From contig NZ_MDEE01000026.1 of assembly GCF_002939865.1 (NCBI RefSeq), positions 1 through 64,000 of the forward strand: a stretch of 64,000 nucleotides of DNA, read 5' to 3'. Both the position numbers and the translations under genes were made by a program. The notes below the pieces were generated by a model. It did not search any database, had not been told where the DNA came from, and saw only the letters and a list, made by a program, of their open reading frames with translations. Each line of letters begins with the position of its first letter. Positions within the stretch are counted from its first letter, which is position 1. The stretch is from Xanthomonas dyei (GTDB lineage Bacteria; Pseudomonadota; Gammaproteobacteria; Xanthomonadales; Xanthomonadaceae). Shown here in pieces: positions 9,972 to 19,246 of this stretch.

Positions 9972-11678
9972 ATGAGCCACTCTGTCGAAGACATCAAATC
10001 CGAAAGCCGCCGTCTGCGCGGGTCGCTGCAGCAGAGCCTGGCCGACCCGGTCACCGGGGCGCTGCGCGAGGACGATCAGACGCTGATCAAGTACCACGGC
10101 AGCTACCAGCAGGACGATCGCGATATCCGCGATGAGCGGCGTCGGCAAAAGCTCGAGCCGGCATATCAGTTCATGATCCGCACGCGCACGCCGGGCGGGG
10201 TGATTTCGCCCAGCCAGTGGTTGGCGCTGGATGGCATCGCCACGCGGTACGCCAACCATTCGCTGCGCATCACCACCCGCCAGGCGTTCCAGTTCCATGG
10301 CGTGATCAAGCGCGAACTCAAGGCGACCATGCAGGCGATCAACGCCACCTTGATCGATACGCTGGCGGCGTGCGGCGACGTCAATCGCAATGTGCAGGTG
10401 GCGGCCAACCCCTTGTTGTCGCAGGCGCATGCCACGCTGTACGCGGACGCCGCGCGCGTGTCCGAGCATCTGCTACCGAATACGCGTGCGTACTACGAAA
10501 TCTGGCTGGACGAAGAACGCGTGTCCGGTTCCGGCAGCGAAGACGAGCCGATCTACGGCGATCGGTATCTGCCGCGCAAGTTCAAGATCGGCTTCGCCGC
10601 ACCGCCGCTCAACGACGTGGACGTGTTCGCCAACGACCTGGGCTTCATCGCCATCCTGCGCGACGGCGAGCTGCTCGGCTACAACGTCAGCATCGGCGGC
10701 GGCATGGGCGCCAGCCACGGCGACGCGGAGACCTGGCCGCGTGTGGCCAACGTCATTGGATTTGTGACCCGCGATCAGTTGCTGGATCTGGCAACCGCCG
10801 TGGTCACCACGCAGCGCGACTTCGGCAATCGCGCAGTGCGTAAGCGCGCGCGCTTCAAGTACACCATCGACGATCATGGCCTGGACACCATCGTGGCCGA
10901 GATCCAACGCCGTGCCGGTTTTTCGTTGCAGCCTGCAAGGCAGTTTGCGTTCGACCACAACGGCGACCGCTATGGCTGGGTCGCAGGCGAAGACGGCCTG
11001 TGGCATCTGACCCTGTCGCTACCGGCCGGCCGCATTGCCGACACCGACACCGCCGCGCATCTGAGCGGGCTGCGCGCGATTGCGCAGTTGAACGTGGGCG
11101 AGTTCCGGATGACGCCCAACCAGAACCTGGTCATCGCCGGCGTCCCTGCACAGCAGCGCGCGCAGATCGATGCGCTGGTTGCGCAGTACGCGCTGGATGC
11201 GGGCAACCATGCCGGCACCGCCTTGGCGCGCGGCGCGATGGCCTGCGTGGCACTGCCAACCTGCGGCCTGGCGATGGCCGAAGCCGAGCGTTATCTGTCC
11301 GACTTCAGCGCGGCCTTGCAACCGTTGCTGGAACAACACGGCCTGGCCGACACCCCCATCGTGCTGCGCCTGTCCGGTTGCCCCAACGGCTGCTCGCGTC
11401 CATATCTGGCGGAGATCGCGCTGGTGGGCAAGGCGCCCGGCCGCTACAACCTGATGCTGGGCGGCGACCGTCGCGGCCAACGGCTCAACACCTTGTATCG
11501 CGAAAACATCACTGAAGCAGAGATCCTGGCCGCGCTGGACCCGCTATTGGCTCGCTACGCCGCCGAACGCGACCAGGCCAGCGACGAAGGCTTCGGCGAT
11601 TTCCTGCACCGCAGTGGCCTGATCGCCCTGCCGCCCTACCCCACGCACCGTCACCTCGACCTGGAACTGCTCGCATGA
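9972..11678 (+). CDS. cysI: CysI, sulfite reductase haemoprotein beta subunit (568 aa)
   Basis: Reduces sulfite to sulfide with six electrons at a coupled sirohaem/4Fe-4S centre. The four cluster cysteines are visible as CVALPTC (CX5C) and CPNGC (CX3C) near residues 424-470. The sulfite-binding Arg/Lys-rich segments include [14 protein letters not shown] and KFKIGFAA. The start at 9972 ([17 protein letters not shown]) fits the family; the frame also opens 31 codons earlier, but those codons lie in the palindromic repeat. The length matches E. coli CysI (570). Its stop overlaps the cysH start by 4 bp. Function depends on sirohaem from the CysG pathway encoded about 9 kb downstream. Confidence 0.96.
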   Translation: MSHSVEDIKSESRRLRGSLQQSLADPVTGALREDDQTLIKYHGSYQQDDRDIRDERRRQKLEPAYQFMIRTRTPGGVISPSQWLALDGIATRYANHSLRITTRQAFQFHGVIKRELKATMQAINATLIDTLAACGDVNRNVQVAANPLLSQAHATLYADAARVSEHLLPNTRAYYEIWLDEERVSGSGSEDEPIYGDRYLPRKFKIGFAAPPLNDVDVFANDLGFIAILRDGELLGYNVSIGGGMGASHGDAETWPRVANVIGFVTRDQLLDLATAVVTTQRDFGNRAVRKRARFKYTIDDHGLDTIVAEIQRRAGFSLQPARQFAFDHNGDRYGWVAGEDGLWHLTLSLPAGRIADTDTAAHLSGLRAIAQLNVGEFRMTPNQNLVIAGVPAQQRAQIDALVAQYALDAGNHAGTALARGAMACVALPTCGLAMAEAERYLSDFSAALQPLLEQHGLADTPIVLRLSGCPNGCSRPYLAEIALVGKAPGRYNLMLGGDRRGQRLNTLYRENITEAEILAALDPLLARYAAERDQASDEGFGDFLHRSGLIALPPYPTHRHLDLELLA

Positions 11679-12400
11679 CCGCGTTGCCTGCTGCATCGAT
11701 CACCTCTTCCGCGTTGGACGATCTGGACGCGCTCAACGCGCAGCTGGAAACCCTGCGTGCCGACGAACGCGTGGCCTGGGCGCTAGAGCATGGCCCGCAG
11801 GACGCCGCGCTGTCGTCCAGCTTCGGCGCGCAATCGGCGGTGACGCTGCATCTGCTCACCCAGCAGCGCCCGGATATTCCGGTGATCCTGATCGATACCG
11901 GCTATCTGTTTCCGGAAACCTATCGCTTTGCCGACGCGTTGACCGACCGGCTCAAACTCAACCTCAAGGTCTATCGCCCGCTGGTCAGCCGCGCCTGGAT
12001 GGAAGCGCGCCATGGCCGCTTGTGGGAACAGGGCATGGTCGGCATCGACCAGTACAACAACCTGCGCAAGGTCGAGCCGATGCGGCGCGCACTGGACGAG
12101 CTCAATGTCGGCACCTGGTTCACCGGCCTGCGCCGTAGCCAGTCCGGTGGACGTGCACAGACGCCGATCGTGCAGAAGCGTGGCGACCGCTACAAGATCA
12201 GCCCGATCGCCGACTGGACCGACCGCGATGTGTGGCAATACCTGCAGGCGCACGACCTGCCGTATCACCCGCTGTGGGAACAGGGCTACGTCTCGATCGG
12301 CGATTTCCACACCACCCGCCGCTGGGAACCGGGCATGCGCGAAGAAGACACCCGCTTCTTCGGCCTCAAGCGCGAGTGCGGGATTCACGAGGACATCTGA
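11675..12400 (+). CDS. cysH: CysH, phosphoadenylyl-sulfate (PAPS) reductase (241 aa)
   Basis: Reduces PAPS to sulfite and PAP using thioredoxin or glutaredoxin. Visible are the PP-loop-like [14 protein letters not shown] near residue 47-60, [20 protein letters not shown] and the catalytic cysteine in the C-terminal [10 protein letters not shown]. The extra CC...CXXC motif of the iron-sulfur APS reductases is absent, so this is the PAPS-specific type, consistent with the APS kinase domain in CysNC. The 4-bp overlap with cysI (ATGA) makes it the last gene of cysJIH. Confidence 0.95.
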   Translation: MTALPAASITSSALDDLDALNAQLETLRADERVAWALEHGPQDAALSSSFGAQSAVTLHLLTQQRPDIPVILIDTGYLFPETYRFADALTDRLKLNLKVYRPLVSRAWMEARHGRLWEQGMVGIDQYNNLRKVEPMRRALDELNVGTWFTGLRRSQSGGRAQTPIVQKRGDRYKISPIADWTDRDVWQYLQAHDLPYHPLWEQGYVSIGDFHTTRRWEPGMREEDTRFFGLKRECGIHEDI

Positions 12401-12721
12401 GTTGAGCTACACATCGCGCGCTATGTAGAGCGTCGCGACGCGAGATGCCTGGTTTCTGCGTGCTGTTCGCGTGGCAGACAGCGCAACGCCTGGCGATTTT
12501 TCTGGTGGGCTGTGGTGGCCGTAACACATGCGAGGCATCGCGCCGTCGTTGCAGCAAGATCGCAGGATCGAGAAAGGCGTGCTCTTTGCCGAAGAGCGCG
12601 GCAATGCTGGTCACAGCACCGCGAACACAGACGACATCGACGCGAGCTGTAGCTACAGCTGCAGCGGCTGAGAGATGCAATCGCGACACGTGTAGCGATA
12701 GCGACACGCGCAGCCATCGCA
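12401..12721. other. Intergenic region between convergent cysH and PepSY gene
   Basis: No convincing gene. A perfect 16-bp palindrome AGCTGTAGCTACAGCT lies at 12645-12660, and a weaker stem CTACA...TGTAG lies just after the cysH stop (about 12406-12428). Neither is followed by a T tract, so they may be structural or factor-dependent ends for the converging transcripts. Confidence 0.5.
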
Positions 12722-14455
12722 TCACGCCACAGCATTCGCTTGCGCGCGTTGCATCCAGTAACGATCGAACAACCACATCAGCAATAACGACAGCCCGACC
12801 AGCGGAAAGAGCAACCCGCACAGCACCAGCAGCACTAGCAATCCGCGCAGGGTGCGTGGGTCGGCGGGAAACGGCGGCACGCCCAGGCCACCCACCGGCC
12901 GCCGCTTCCACCACATCACCGCGGCACTGACGCACAACAGCACGATCGCCGCGCAGGCAACCAGCAGGATCAACTGATTGGCAGTGCCGTATTGCTGGCC
13001 CAGGTGCACATTGATGCCCCATTCCAGCGCACGCCCCACCGGCCCGTAGTCGCGATAACGCATGTCCAGCAGCACCGCGCCGCTGTACTGATCCAGATGG
13101 ATCACCCGTTGCTGCTGCAGATCGGCCGGATACACCGATGCCGTATACACACCGCGCGCACCACGCGGCGGCGACACGCTATACCCCGGCGCAATGCCGA
13201 GCGCATCGAACCGCGCCATCGCCGCGTCCAGACCAATTGCGCCCATGCCCGGCGCAGCGACACTGCCGGCGCCACCGTGCGCTGCATGGACTGAATATTC
13301 TGACTGGCTTGAATGTTCTGAGTGCGCCGAATGCTGTGAGTGATCTGAATGCTGCGAATACTGCGAGTGCTCCGAGTGCTCCGAGTACTCCGAGTACTCC
13401 GAGTGCTCCGAGTACTCCGAATGCTGTGCATGAGCACGGTCGAAGTTAGCCCCTCTCTCCTCGGGGCGAGAATGCACTGTTTGTGCGCCACTGGCACGCG
13501 TGACTTGGAGCGCCCACGCTGCTAGCGCGGGCCGGGGGTTGGGGTGCGGGTCGGCCGCACGCACTGCAGCCGCGTGCAGCCCACCCGCTTGGCTGTCATG
13601 CAATCGCTCATCCAGCGCACCAGGCACAGCAGATTCCGGCAACCGCGCCTGCCGCAGCGACCACGCAGGCTCGCCACTGTCGGTCAGGCGCTGCTCCGAC
13701 ATCGGTTGCTGCACCCGCAGCCCGGCCGGATACCCAAAATCATGCCCGTTGGCCCAACGATTGACCTGTGCGCCCCACAGCCACGACCACGGCATGCCGG
13801 TGAGCGCCAGAAACAACAGGACCGCACCCACACCGGCACCGGTCACCGCGTGCAGGTCGCGCCAGAACAGCCGCTGTGTCGGCGTGCCACGGACGTTGAC
13901 CACCCCACCACGCCGTCCGCGCGGCCACCACAGGTACACACCCGTGAGCACCAGCACGATCGCCCACCCCGCCGCCATTTCGATCAGCCCCCGCGCGAAC
14001 GGGCCGATCAACTCCAGGCTGTGCAGCCGGCGAATCGTCCAGGCCAGCGTGCCGTGCTCGGGCAAGCGACCCAGCACACGCACGCGATACGGGTCCACAT
14101 ACACCACCGTGCGGGTGCCATGCGCGTCCACCAGGCCGATCTCGGCACTGACATCGGCGCGTTTGGGCGTGGTGTAGCGGAACAACGTCCCACCCTCCTC
14201 GCGCTGCGCCACCTCCACCAGTTGCTGTGCGGATGCGCGCGCCACACCCACCGGCACCACTTTCAAGCCATGGTGCACGGTGCGATCGATGGCATCCTGA
14301 TACAGAAATGCCGCGCCGGTCAGCGCCAGCCAGATGATGAAAGGCAGCACCAGCAGCCCGGCATAGAAATGCCAGCGCCACACGGCCCGATAGAACCGCC
14401 AGCGGCCATCGCGCGGCAGGATGTCGACGCTGGCGGTCCCAGTGTGTGTACGCAT
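12722..14455 (-). CDS. PepSY-associated TM-helix membrane protein with His-rich repeat (577 aa)
   Basis: Inner-membrane PepSY_TM family protein; relatives encoded beside TonB receptors are thought to act in metal (often iron) reduction or release at the inner membrane. TM helices lie at about 30-55 (FYAGLLVLPFIIWLALTGAAFLY), 160-180, 205-225, 495-520 and 540-565. Between the central helices, residues 345-389 are fifteen consecutive triplets of the form (H/Y)-S-(E/Q/D), a histidine-rich acidic tract. The start ATG at 14455 shares its A with the receptor stop (TGATG), so it is coupled to the receptor. Which metal it handles cannot be read from the sequence; iron and copper are the main options. 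Confidence 0.88.
   Translation of the reverse strand: MRTHTGTASVDILPRDGRWRFYRAVWRWHFYAGLLVLPFIIWLALTGAAFLYQDAIDRTVHHGLKVVPVGVARASAQQLVEVAQREEGGTLFRYTTPKRADVSAEIGLVDAHGTRTVVYVDPYRVRVLGRLPEHGTLAWTIRRLHSLELIGPFARGLIEMAAGWAIVLVLTGVYLWWPRGRRGGVVNVRGTPTQRLFWRDLHAVTGAGVGAVLLFLALTGMPWSWLWGAQVNRWANGHDFGYPAGLRVQQPMSEQRLTDSGEPAWSLRQARLPESAVPGALDERLHDSQAGGLHAAAVRAADPHPNPRPALAAWALQVTRASGAQTVHSRPEERGANFDRAHAQHSEYSEHSEYSEYSEHSEHSQYSQHSDHSQHSAHSEHSSQSEYSVHAAHGGAGSVAAPGMGAIGLDAAMARFDALGIAPGYSVSPPRGARGVYTASVYPADLQQQRVIHLDQYSGAVLLDMRYRDYGPVGRALEWGINVHLGQQYGTANQLILLVACAAIVLLCVSAAVMWWKRRPVGGLGVPPFPADPRTLRGLLVLLVLCGLLFPLVGLSLLLMWLFDRYWMQRAQANAVA
13289..13423 (-). repeat. 9-bp tandem repeat encoding (H/Y)-S-(E/Q/D) x15
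   Basis: Fifteen 9-base units such as CACTCGGAG and TACTCGGAG run in frame inside the PepSY gene. Units near the 5' side are almost identical and later units are diverged, which suggests expansion by slippage at one end. The product is a 45-residue tract with ten His, four Tyr and many Glu/Gln. Confidence 0.9.
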
Positions 14456-16482
14456 CAGAAACTCCAATCCCAGGACACCGACAGCGCGCGGCCATCGCCT
14501 GGCGAATAGCCGGAACTACCGCTGTCGTACCACGCGTACACATAGGCGCGATCGGTGACATTGCGCAATTGCACGCTGAGCGCATTACGCGCATCCACGT
14601 TCCAGCGCGCGCCAAGATTGAGCAAGGCATAGCCGCCGGTGCGACCCAGGGTATTGCTGCGCTCCAGGTAGTAATCGCCCTGCGCATTGCCCCAGGCGCT
14701 GAGCTGCACGGCTGCACTCACCTGCCACTCCAGCCCGGCAGTGGCCAACCAGTGCGGCACGTTCTCGATCTCCTTGCCGCGCGTGGCCGGCGCGCTGGGG
14801 TCGGGCGTGGCGATGCTGGCCTTCTGCCGCGAATACGACATCCACGCACGCCAATGCTCGGCAGGCTGCAGGTTCAGTTGCGCATCCCAACCGCGCCGCA
14901 GCGTCCGCCCGACGTTGGCTACATCGCCGATGCCGGCCACGCCATTGACACCGAGAATGGTGGCCACTTCGCCAGACGCACGTTGTTCCCAATACGCCAC
15001 CCGCCCATCCAGCAGTGCCGACGGGGCGAATTTGAAGCCGGCTTCCCAGCCATCGTTGATCGATGGCCCGAGATTGCCCGGCTGGCGACGGTAGGCACCA
15101 TCGCCGCTGCCGATCTGGAAGGTGCGTCCCCAGTTGGCGTACACGCTGCTCTGTTCGCCCACGCGGTAGCTGGCACTGAACTTGGGTTGCTTGATGGTGC
15201 CGTAGTCGTAGCTCGGCGCCCAGACACCGGCCAGCAGGTCGTGCAAGGTGCCATCGACACGATCGATGCGATACCCCGGCACCAGTTGCAAACGGTCGAC
15301 CGGGCTCAGCACCGCCTGCACATAGGCACCTTGGGTGTGCAGATCGTAGTTCCAGTCGCGCAGTTGCGCGCCGCGCACGCGTGCGACGGTGCGGTAGCGC
15401 TGCGACCGGTTGTCCTGCCACTGCGCATCCGCACCAGCTTCCAGCGCCGCATTCCAGAGGCCCCAGTCGGGCTGCCAGTTGCCGCGCAGCAGCACGCCGC
15501 GATGGGTTTCATCGGTATCGCGCTCCTGCTGCAGGCCGGCCGCGGAAAAACGCACCCAGCGTTGATTGCGATAGTCGTTCTGGTAGGCCTTTGCGCTCCA
15601 CTGCGCATCCGCGCCCAGCGTGCCATCGGCATGCAATGCGGTCTGACGCACACGGCGCTCGCTGCGATCGTCCTGCGCATAGGCCGGCGAACTGCGCGGC
15701 GCCGCACGCGCGCTGGCCGCATCCAGATACCCCGCCTCCAGCGCGTGGTTGTCGTAGTAGCGCGTGGTCAGCCCGGCACGGAAGGCGCCATCCGGGTCGG
15801 TGTAGAACCACTTGCCGGTGACGCTGCGTTTGCGCGCATCGGCGTGCGCGCGATAGCCATCGGAATCGCGCCAGGCCAGCACATAGTTCTGGCTCCACGG
15901 GCCGCGCTCGAATCCCTTGCCCAGCTGCACTTCGCGCGCACCGAAACTGCCCGCGGTCACGCTGAGGCGGCCATCGTTGCCACCGGTGCGGGTCAGCACA
16001 TCCACGCTGCCGGCGATGGCGTTCAAGCCATACCGCGCATCGTTGGTACCGCGCACGATTTCGATCGCACTGATGTCCTGCGGAAACACCGCATCCAGAT
16101 AGGGCATGGCACCGGCGTTGTCGTTGCTGGGGATGCCGTCGATCAGCAGCTTGACCGCGTTGATCCGCCCCTCGCCATTGAAACCACGGAACGAAAACCG
16201 CCCTGCATCGGTGCCCATGCGGAATTGGGTCACCTGCACGCCGGGCGCGCGCATCAGCAGTTCCCAGCTGTAATCCACGTGCTGATCGTGCAGCAGCGCA
16301 CCACCGATCACATCCACCGAACTCAGCACGCGCGCCGTACTCGGCGTGCGCTGCGCGTGCTCGCTCACCTGCACCTTGCCCAGCGTCAATGCCGCATCCT
16401 GCGCCTGCACCTGCCAGGCGTGGCCACACACCAGCGCCAACGACGGCGCGTACCACATCGTTTTCAACAACCGTAACCGCAT
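14455..16482 (-). CDS. TonB-dependent outer-membrane receptor (675 aa)
   Basis: Imports a metal complex across the outer membrane using TonB energy. A signal peptide ends around HAWQVQAQDA (about residues 20-26). The plug domain follows (ELLMRAPGVQVTQFRMGTDAGRFSFRGF, then IEIVRGTNDARYGLNAIAGSVDVLTRTGG) and the rest is beta-barrel ending in aromatic SVSWDWSF. I chose the ATG at 16482 (MRLRLLKTMWYAPSLALVCG), preceded by an AAAGGG-type ribosome site; the frame opens 55 codons further but without a signal peptide. It lies between a DUF2946 protein gene and the PepSY gene, in the same direction, forming a metal-uptake unit. Ligand unknown. Confidence 0.92.
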   Translation of the reverse strand: MRLRLLKTMWYAPSLALVCGHAWQVQAQDAALTLGKVQVSEHAQRTPSTARVLSSVDVIGGALLHDQHVDYSWELLMRAPGVQVTQFRMGTDAGRFSFRGFNGEGRINAVKLLIDGIPSNDNAGAMPYLDAVFPQDISAIEIVRGTNDARYGLNAIAGSVDVLTRTGGNDGRLSVTAGSFGAREVQLGKGFERGPWSQNYVLAWRDSDGYRAHADARKRSVTGKWFYTDPDGAFRAGLTTRYYDNHALEAGYLDAASARAAPRSSPAYAQDDRSERRVRQTALHADGTLGADAQWSAKAYQNDYRNQRWVRFSAAGLQQERDTDETHRGVLLRGNWQPDWGLWNAALEAGADAQWQDNRSQRYRTVARVRGAQLRDWNYDLHTQGAYVQAVLSPVDRLQLVPGYRIDRVDGTLHDLLAGVWAPSYDYGTIKQPKFSASYRVGEQSSVYANWGRTFQIGSGDGAYRRQPGNLGPSINDGWEAGFKFAPSALLDGRVAYWEQRASGEVATILGVNGVAGIGDVANVGRTLRRGWDAQLNLQPAEHWRAWMSYSRQKASIATPDPSAPATRGKEIENVPHWLATAGLEWQVSAAVQLSAWGNAQGDYYLERSNTLGRTGGYALLNLGARWNVDARNALSVQLRNVTDRAYVYAWYDSGSSGYSPGDGRALSVSWDWSF

Positions 16483-16650
16483 GACCAACCCTTTGCCGTG
16501 ACACCACGGCAATGCCGCCGTGCCCCGCCCCACAGGGCGAGCACCGGCTTCGTTCAAAAGAATGCGTCGTCCATCGCGTGCGCGCAGGCACGCCAACGCA
16601 TCAGGCGCAGACAGGCTGCAGCAGAACGGACGCCCGCAACGGGGCAAGGC

Positions 16651-17085
16651 TCAGGCGTACAACGGTGGCCCACGCGCTCCGAGGGCGGTCCAACGCAAGG
16701 CCGACCATGCCCGCACCGCGGCAGGCAGCGGTATCGGCACCGGACGTCGCTGCAGCAGACACAGCACCAGCAGTGCCAGCCAGGGCAGCAGGCGCGCGGC
16801 CAACATGCAGTAGTCGCAGGCTTCGCCGTGCAGCGCGGCGTCATGGTCGCCGGCACGTTGCGGGGCGCCGGGCATGCCGTGATCCCGAGGCACTGCGCTG
16901 TACGCTTGCGCAGGCGCGTGGCTCGCATGCACTGCAGCGCTGGTGCCAAGCGCCGGGCCACTCATGCACATCGGCTCGAGCATGCGCGCCTGGCTCCAAC
17001 GGCTGATCAACGGCGCCAACAGCATCAGCGCCACTGCCAGGCAGGCGAGCAGGTGCAACAGACGATGGCGATGAAGCGCGGGCAT
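16651..17085 (-). CDS. DUF2946-type small membrane protein (144 aa)
   Basis: Small inner-membrane protein with a TM helix near the N terminus (LLHLLACLAVALMLLAPLI), a His/Met-rich periplasmic part (HASHAPAQ, PRDHGMPG) and a C-terminal CDYCMLAARLLPWLALLVL segment with a CXXC pair. This Cys/His pattern and size fit the DUF2946 family, often found beside TonB metal receptors. I chose the ATG at 17085; an in-frame ATG at 17106 is equally possible. It is the first gene of the unit that continues with the receptor and PepSY protein. A role as a metal-binding accessory is inferred from Cys/His content and context only. Confidence 0.72.
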   Translation of the reverse strand: MPALHRHRLLHLLACLAVALMLLAPLISRWSQARMLEPMCMSGPALGTSAAVHASHAPAQAYSAVPRDHGMPGAPQRAGDHDAALHGEACDYCMLAARLLPWLALLVLCLLQRRPVPIPLPAAVRAWSALRWTALGARGPPLYA

Positions 17086-17389
17086 CGCCGCAGTGTAAGC
17101 CGCCATGTCGGCAGGAGCGATGGGAGCGGCCGGTGCGCGACCGGATGTCGCACCCAAACCCGCGCAGGCGTCCGGGCGGACCAACATCGCACGCTGCCGC
17201 CTGTCGACCTGCGCCCCACCAGCCACCGCCATGGCCGAATCGATGAAGCACAGGCCATCACCTGAATATCACTGCCGCTCCATTGTCCAGGCCGGCAGTC
17301 ACAGTTCTACCGATGCGTATAAGGCTGCGCGCATGCGAGGCGTCGCCATGCCCTATGCTTGGGCGTCATCCCATTCATCCTGCCCGCGC

Positions 17390-18586
17390 ATGAGTACTGT
17401 CCTGTCCGATCCAGCGGCTGAGCCACTTCCCTGCGCGCCCAAACCGCCCAGCGAGGCGCTGCGCCTTCAGGCCCTGCGCAGCTACGGCATCCTCGATACG
17501 CCGCGCGAGGCGGCCTTCGAAGACATCACCCGGCTGGCGTCGATCATCTGCCAGACTCCGATCGCCCTGATCAGCCTGGTGGACGCGGACCGCCAGTGGT
17601 TCAAGAGCGAGCTCGGCATGGGCGAGCGCGAGACGCCGTTGTTCAAGTCGATGTGCGCGCATGCGCTGCTCGACAGCGACGTGCTGGTGGTGCCGGACAC
17701 GCGCGAAGACAGCCGCTTTTCGCGCAACCCGCTGGTGACCGGCGAAGCGCCGCTGTATTTCTATGCCGGTGCGCTGTTGAAGACGCCGGACGGCCTGCCG
17801 TTAGGCACCGTCTGCGTGCTCGACCGTCAGCCACGCAAGCTCAGCGACGAACAGGTCGAAGCGCTGCGCGCGCTCGCGCGCCAGACCATGGCGCAGCTGG
17901 AATTGCGCCGTGCGCTGCTGATCGCGGAAGAATCCGACCGCTACCGCAGCCGCTTGATGGCCATTGCCGGGCACGATCTGAAAACCCCGCTGCGCACCGC
18001 CGCTTACGCCATCGACAAGATGCGCCGGCATGCCAATGTCGATTCCATCCCGACCTTGGTGACTGCGCGCGACGCGATCAGCCTGGTCGGTCGCAGCCTG
18101 GACGAACTGGCTACGCTGGCCGCCGCAAGCAAGTCCGCCATGCCGGATCTGCAACCGCTGCAGCTGGAAGACGTGCTGCATTCGGTGCTCGGCGTCTGGC
18201 GCCAGCCGGCCATCGACAAGTGCCTGGCGCTGCGCCACGTGCCGACCTCGCTGCGCGTGCGCAGCCACACGACCTTGCTGACCACCCTGATCGGCAATCT
18301 GGTCGGCAACGCCATCAAATACACCGAGCGTGGACGCGTGCTGGTCGGCACCCGCCGTCGGCCCGGCTATGCGGTGGTGGAGATCATCGACAGCGGCATC
18401 GGCCTGAATCTGGAGCAGCCCGAGCAGGTCTTCCAGGCGTTCCGCCAGGCGGACCCGCGCAGCGACGGTCTGGGCATCGGGCTATGGATCGTGCACCGCA
18501 CCGCCGAGACGCTGGGGTGCGAGGTGACGGTACGGCCGCGATCGGAAGGCGGCACCTGCTTTTCGGTTCGTATTCCGTTGGCCTGA
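17390..18586 (+). CDS. GAF-domain sensor histidine kinase, cytoplasmic, orphan (398 aa)
   Basis: A soluble histidine kinase with no TM segment. Residues about 24-170 form a GAF domain of the type that begins LQALRSYGILDTPREAAFEDITRLA; the phospho-acceptor His is H195 in AGHDLKTPL; the ATPase domain shows N306 in GNLVGNAIKYT, DSGIGL (334-339) and GLGIGLWIV (360-368). The input signal and partner are unknown: no response-regulator gene is adjacent. I chose the ATG at 17390; an in-frame ATG at 17348 would add 14 residues. The gene is divergent from the DUF2946/TonB unit. Confidence 0.88.
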   Translation: MSTVLSDPAAEPLPCAPKPPSEALRLQALRSYGILDTPREAAFEDITRLASIICQTPIALISLVDADRQWFKSELGMGERETPLFKSMCAHALLDSDVLVVPDTREDSRFSRNPLVTGEAPLYFYAGALLKTPDGLPLGTVCVLDRQPRKLSDEQVEALRALARQTMAQLELRRALLIAEESDRYRSRLMAIAGHDLKTPLRTAAYAIDKMRRHANVDSIPTLVTARDAISLVGRSLDELATLAAASKSAMPDLQPLQLEDVLHSVLGVWRQPAIDKCLALRHVPTSLRVRSHTTLLTTLIGNLVGNAIKYTERGRVLVGTRRRPGYAVVEIIDSGIGLNLEQPEQVFQAFRQADPRSDGLGIGLWIVHRTAETLGCEVTVRPRSEGGTCFSVRIPLA

Positions 18587-18607
18587 CGCAGTCGCGCGCG
18601 ACTGCGT
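18586..18607 (+). terminator. Perfect 22-bp palindrome at the end of the GAF kinase gene
   Basis: ACGCAGTCGCG followed by its exact complement CGCGACTGCGT starts on the last base of the stop codon. There is no T tract, so it may be a factor-dependent end or a 3' stabilising stem. Confidence 0.45.
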
Positions 18608-18752
18608 GGCGATGCGCGACCGCGCTGATGTGCAGCAGGCCTGGCGCACGTCGCTTCACAGGCATTGATTCGAATATCTGACGCTCGCCAAAAGCGGCCA
18701 ACCCAGCTCGGCCGCGGGCGCGTGCTGCGATTATTTCGGCAAAAGAATCGGC

Positions 18753-18792
18753 AAAAAAAAAGGCGGACCCGAGCTCCCGACCCGGATCCGCC
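18753..18792 (-). terminator. Rho-independent terminator, minus strand
   Basis: Read on the minus strand, GGCGGATCC pairs with GGGTCCGCC (9 bp with one G-U) and is followed by nine T residues. It could end the cysB-19247 transcript about 450 bp upstream or an independent small RNA. Confidence 0.85.
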
Positions 18793-18978
18793 GCCAAACA
18801 CGCCAGGCCTCTCCCCAGGGACCCGGGTGCGCCAGCCGCGCTGTGTGCGCAGCCTCGCGCAACAGTGATGCGACAGCGCTAGCAACCCTTCGACGACACC
18901 ACTGATCACACCGGTGAAGCGATACCTGCATCGCCGGTCCTGCGCCGTCCACCCCTAGACGTCCGAAGTGTCGCGTCA
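18753..18978 (-). ncRNA. Candidate intergenic small RNA, about 225 nt
   Basis: The intrinsic terminator at 18753-18792 lies about 450 bp from the nearest upstream minus-strand gene, with no sensible open frame between. A possible -10 (TATAGC) sits near 18982-18987 on the minus strand. The region in between has several self-complementary G/C-rich segments. It is a candidate only; read-through from the gene at 19247 explains the terminator equally well. Confidence 0.25.
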
Positions 18979-19246
18979 TGGTTGCTATAAGGGTTTACGA
19001 CAGCGCCGCGCCCAACTTGATGGGCCTCGAAAACACCGCTAAGACGGCCCTGACACGTGTAGGGAGAATCACTGACAGCAACACGCGCGGCACATTGCCC
19101 AGCGCTCGCATCACATTGATTGCAAAGAGAATTTTCGCGCCACTCTACGCTGCAGTGCAGCATGCAATGCGCGTTAGCGGACACAACAACAGCACGTAAC
19201 GCGCCACCACGACGTGGCAGAAACCGCTGTTAGGAATTCCAACTCC

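Larger units (their letters stand above)
18587..19246. other. 660-bp intergenic region between converging kinase and cysB-partner genes
   Basis: No convincing protein gene. It holds the palindrome at its left end, a strong minus-strand terminator at 18753-18792, and an AT-richer stretch at about 18975-19140 that could include a minus-strand -10 (TATAGC on the minus strand near 18987). Open frames here are short and run through the terminator. Confidence 0.6.

Noticed and set aside
12366..13022. 218-codon minus-strand frame across the cysH-PepSY gap
   Set aside because: It overlaps both confirmed genes and lacks conserved features.
18906..19184. Small Cys-rich minus-strand frame in the kinase-cysB gap
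   Set aside because: No ribosome site, no signal peptide, no family resemblance; composition is that of non-coding DNA.
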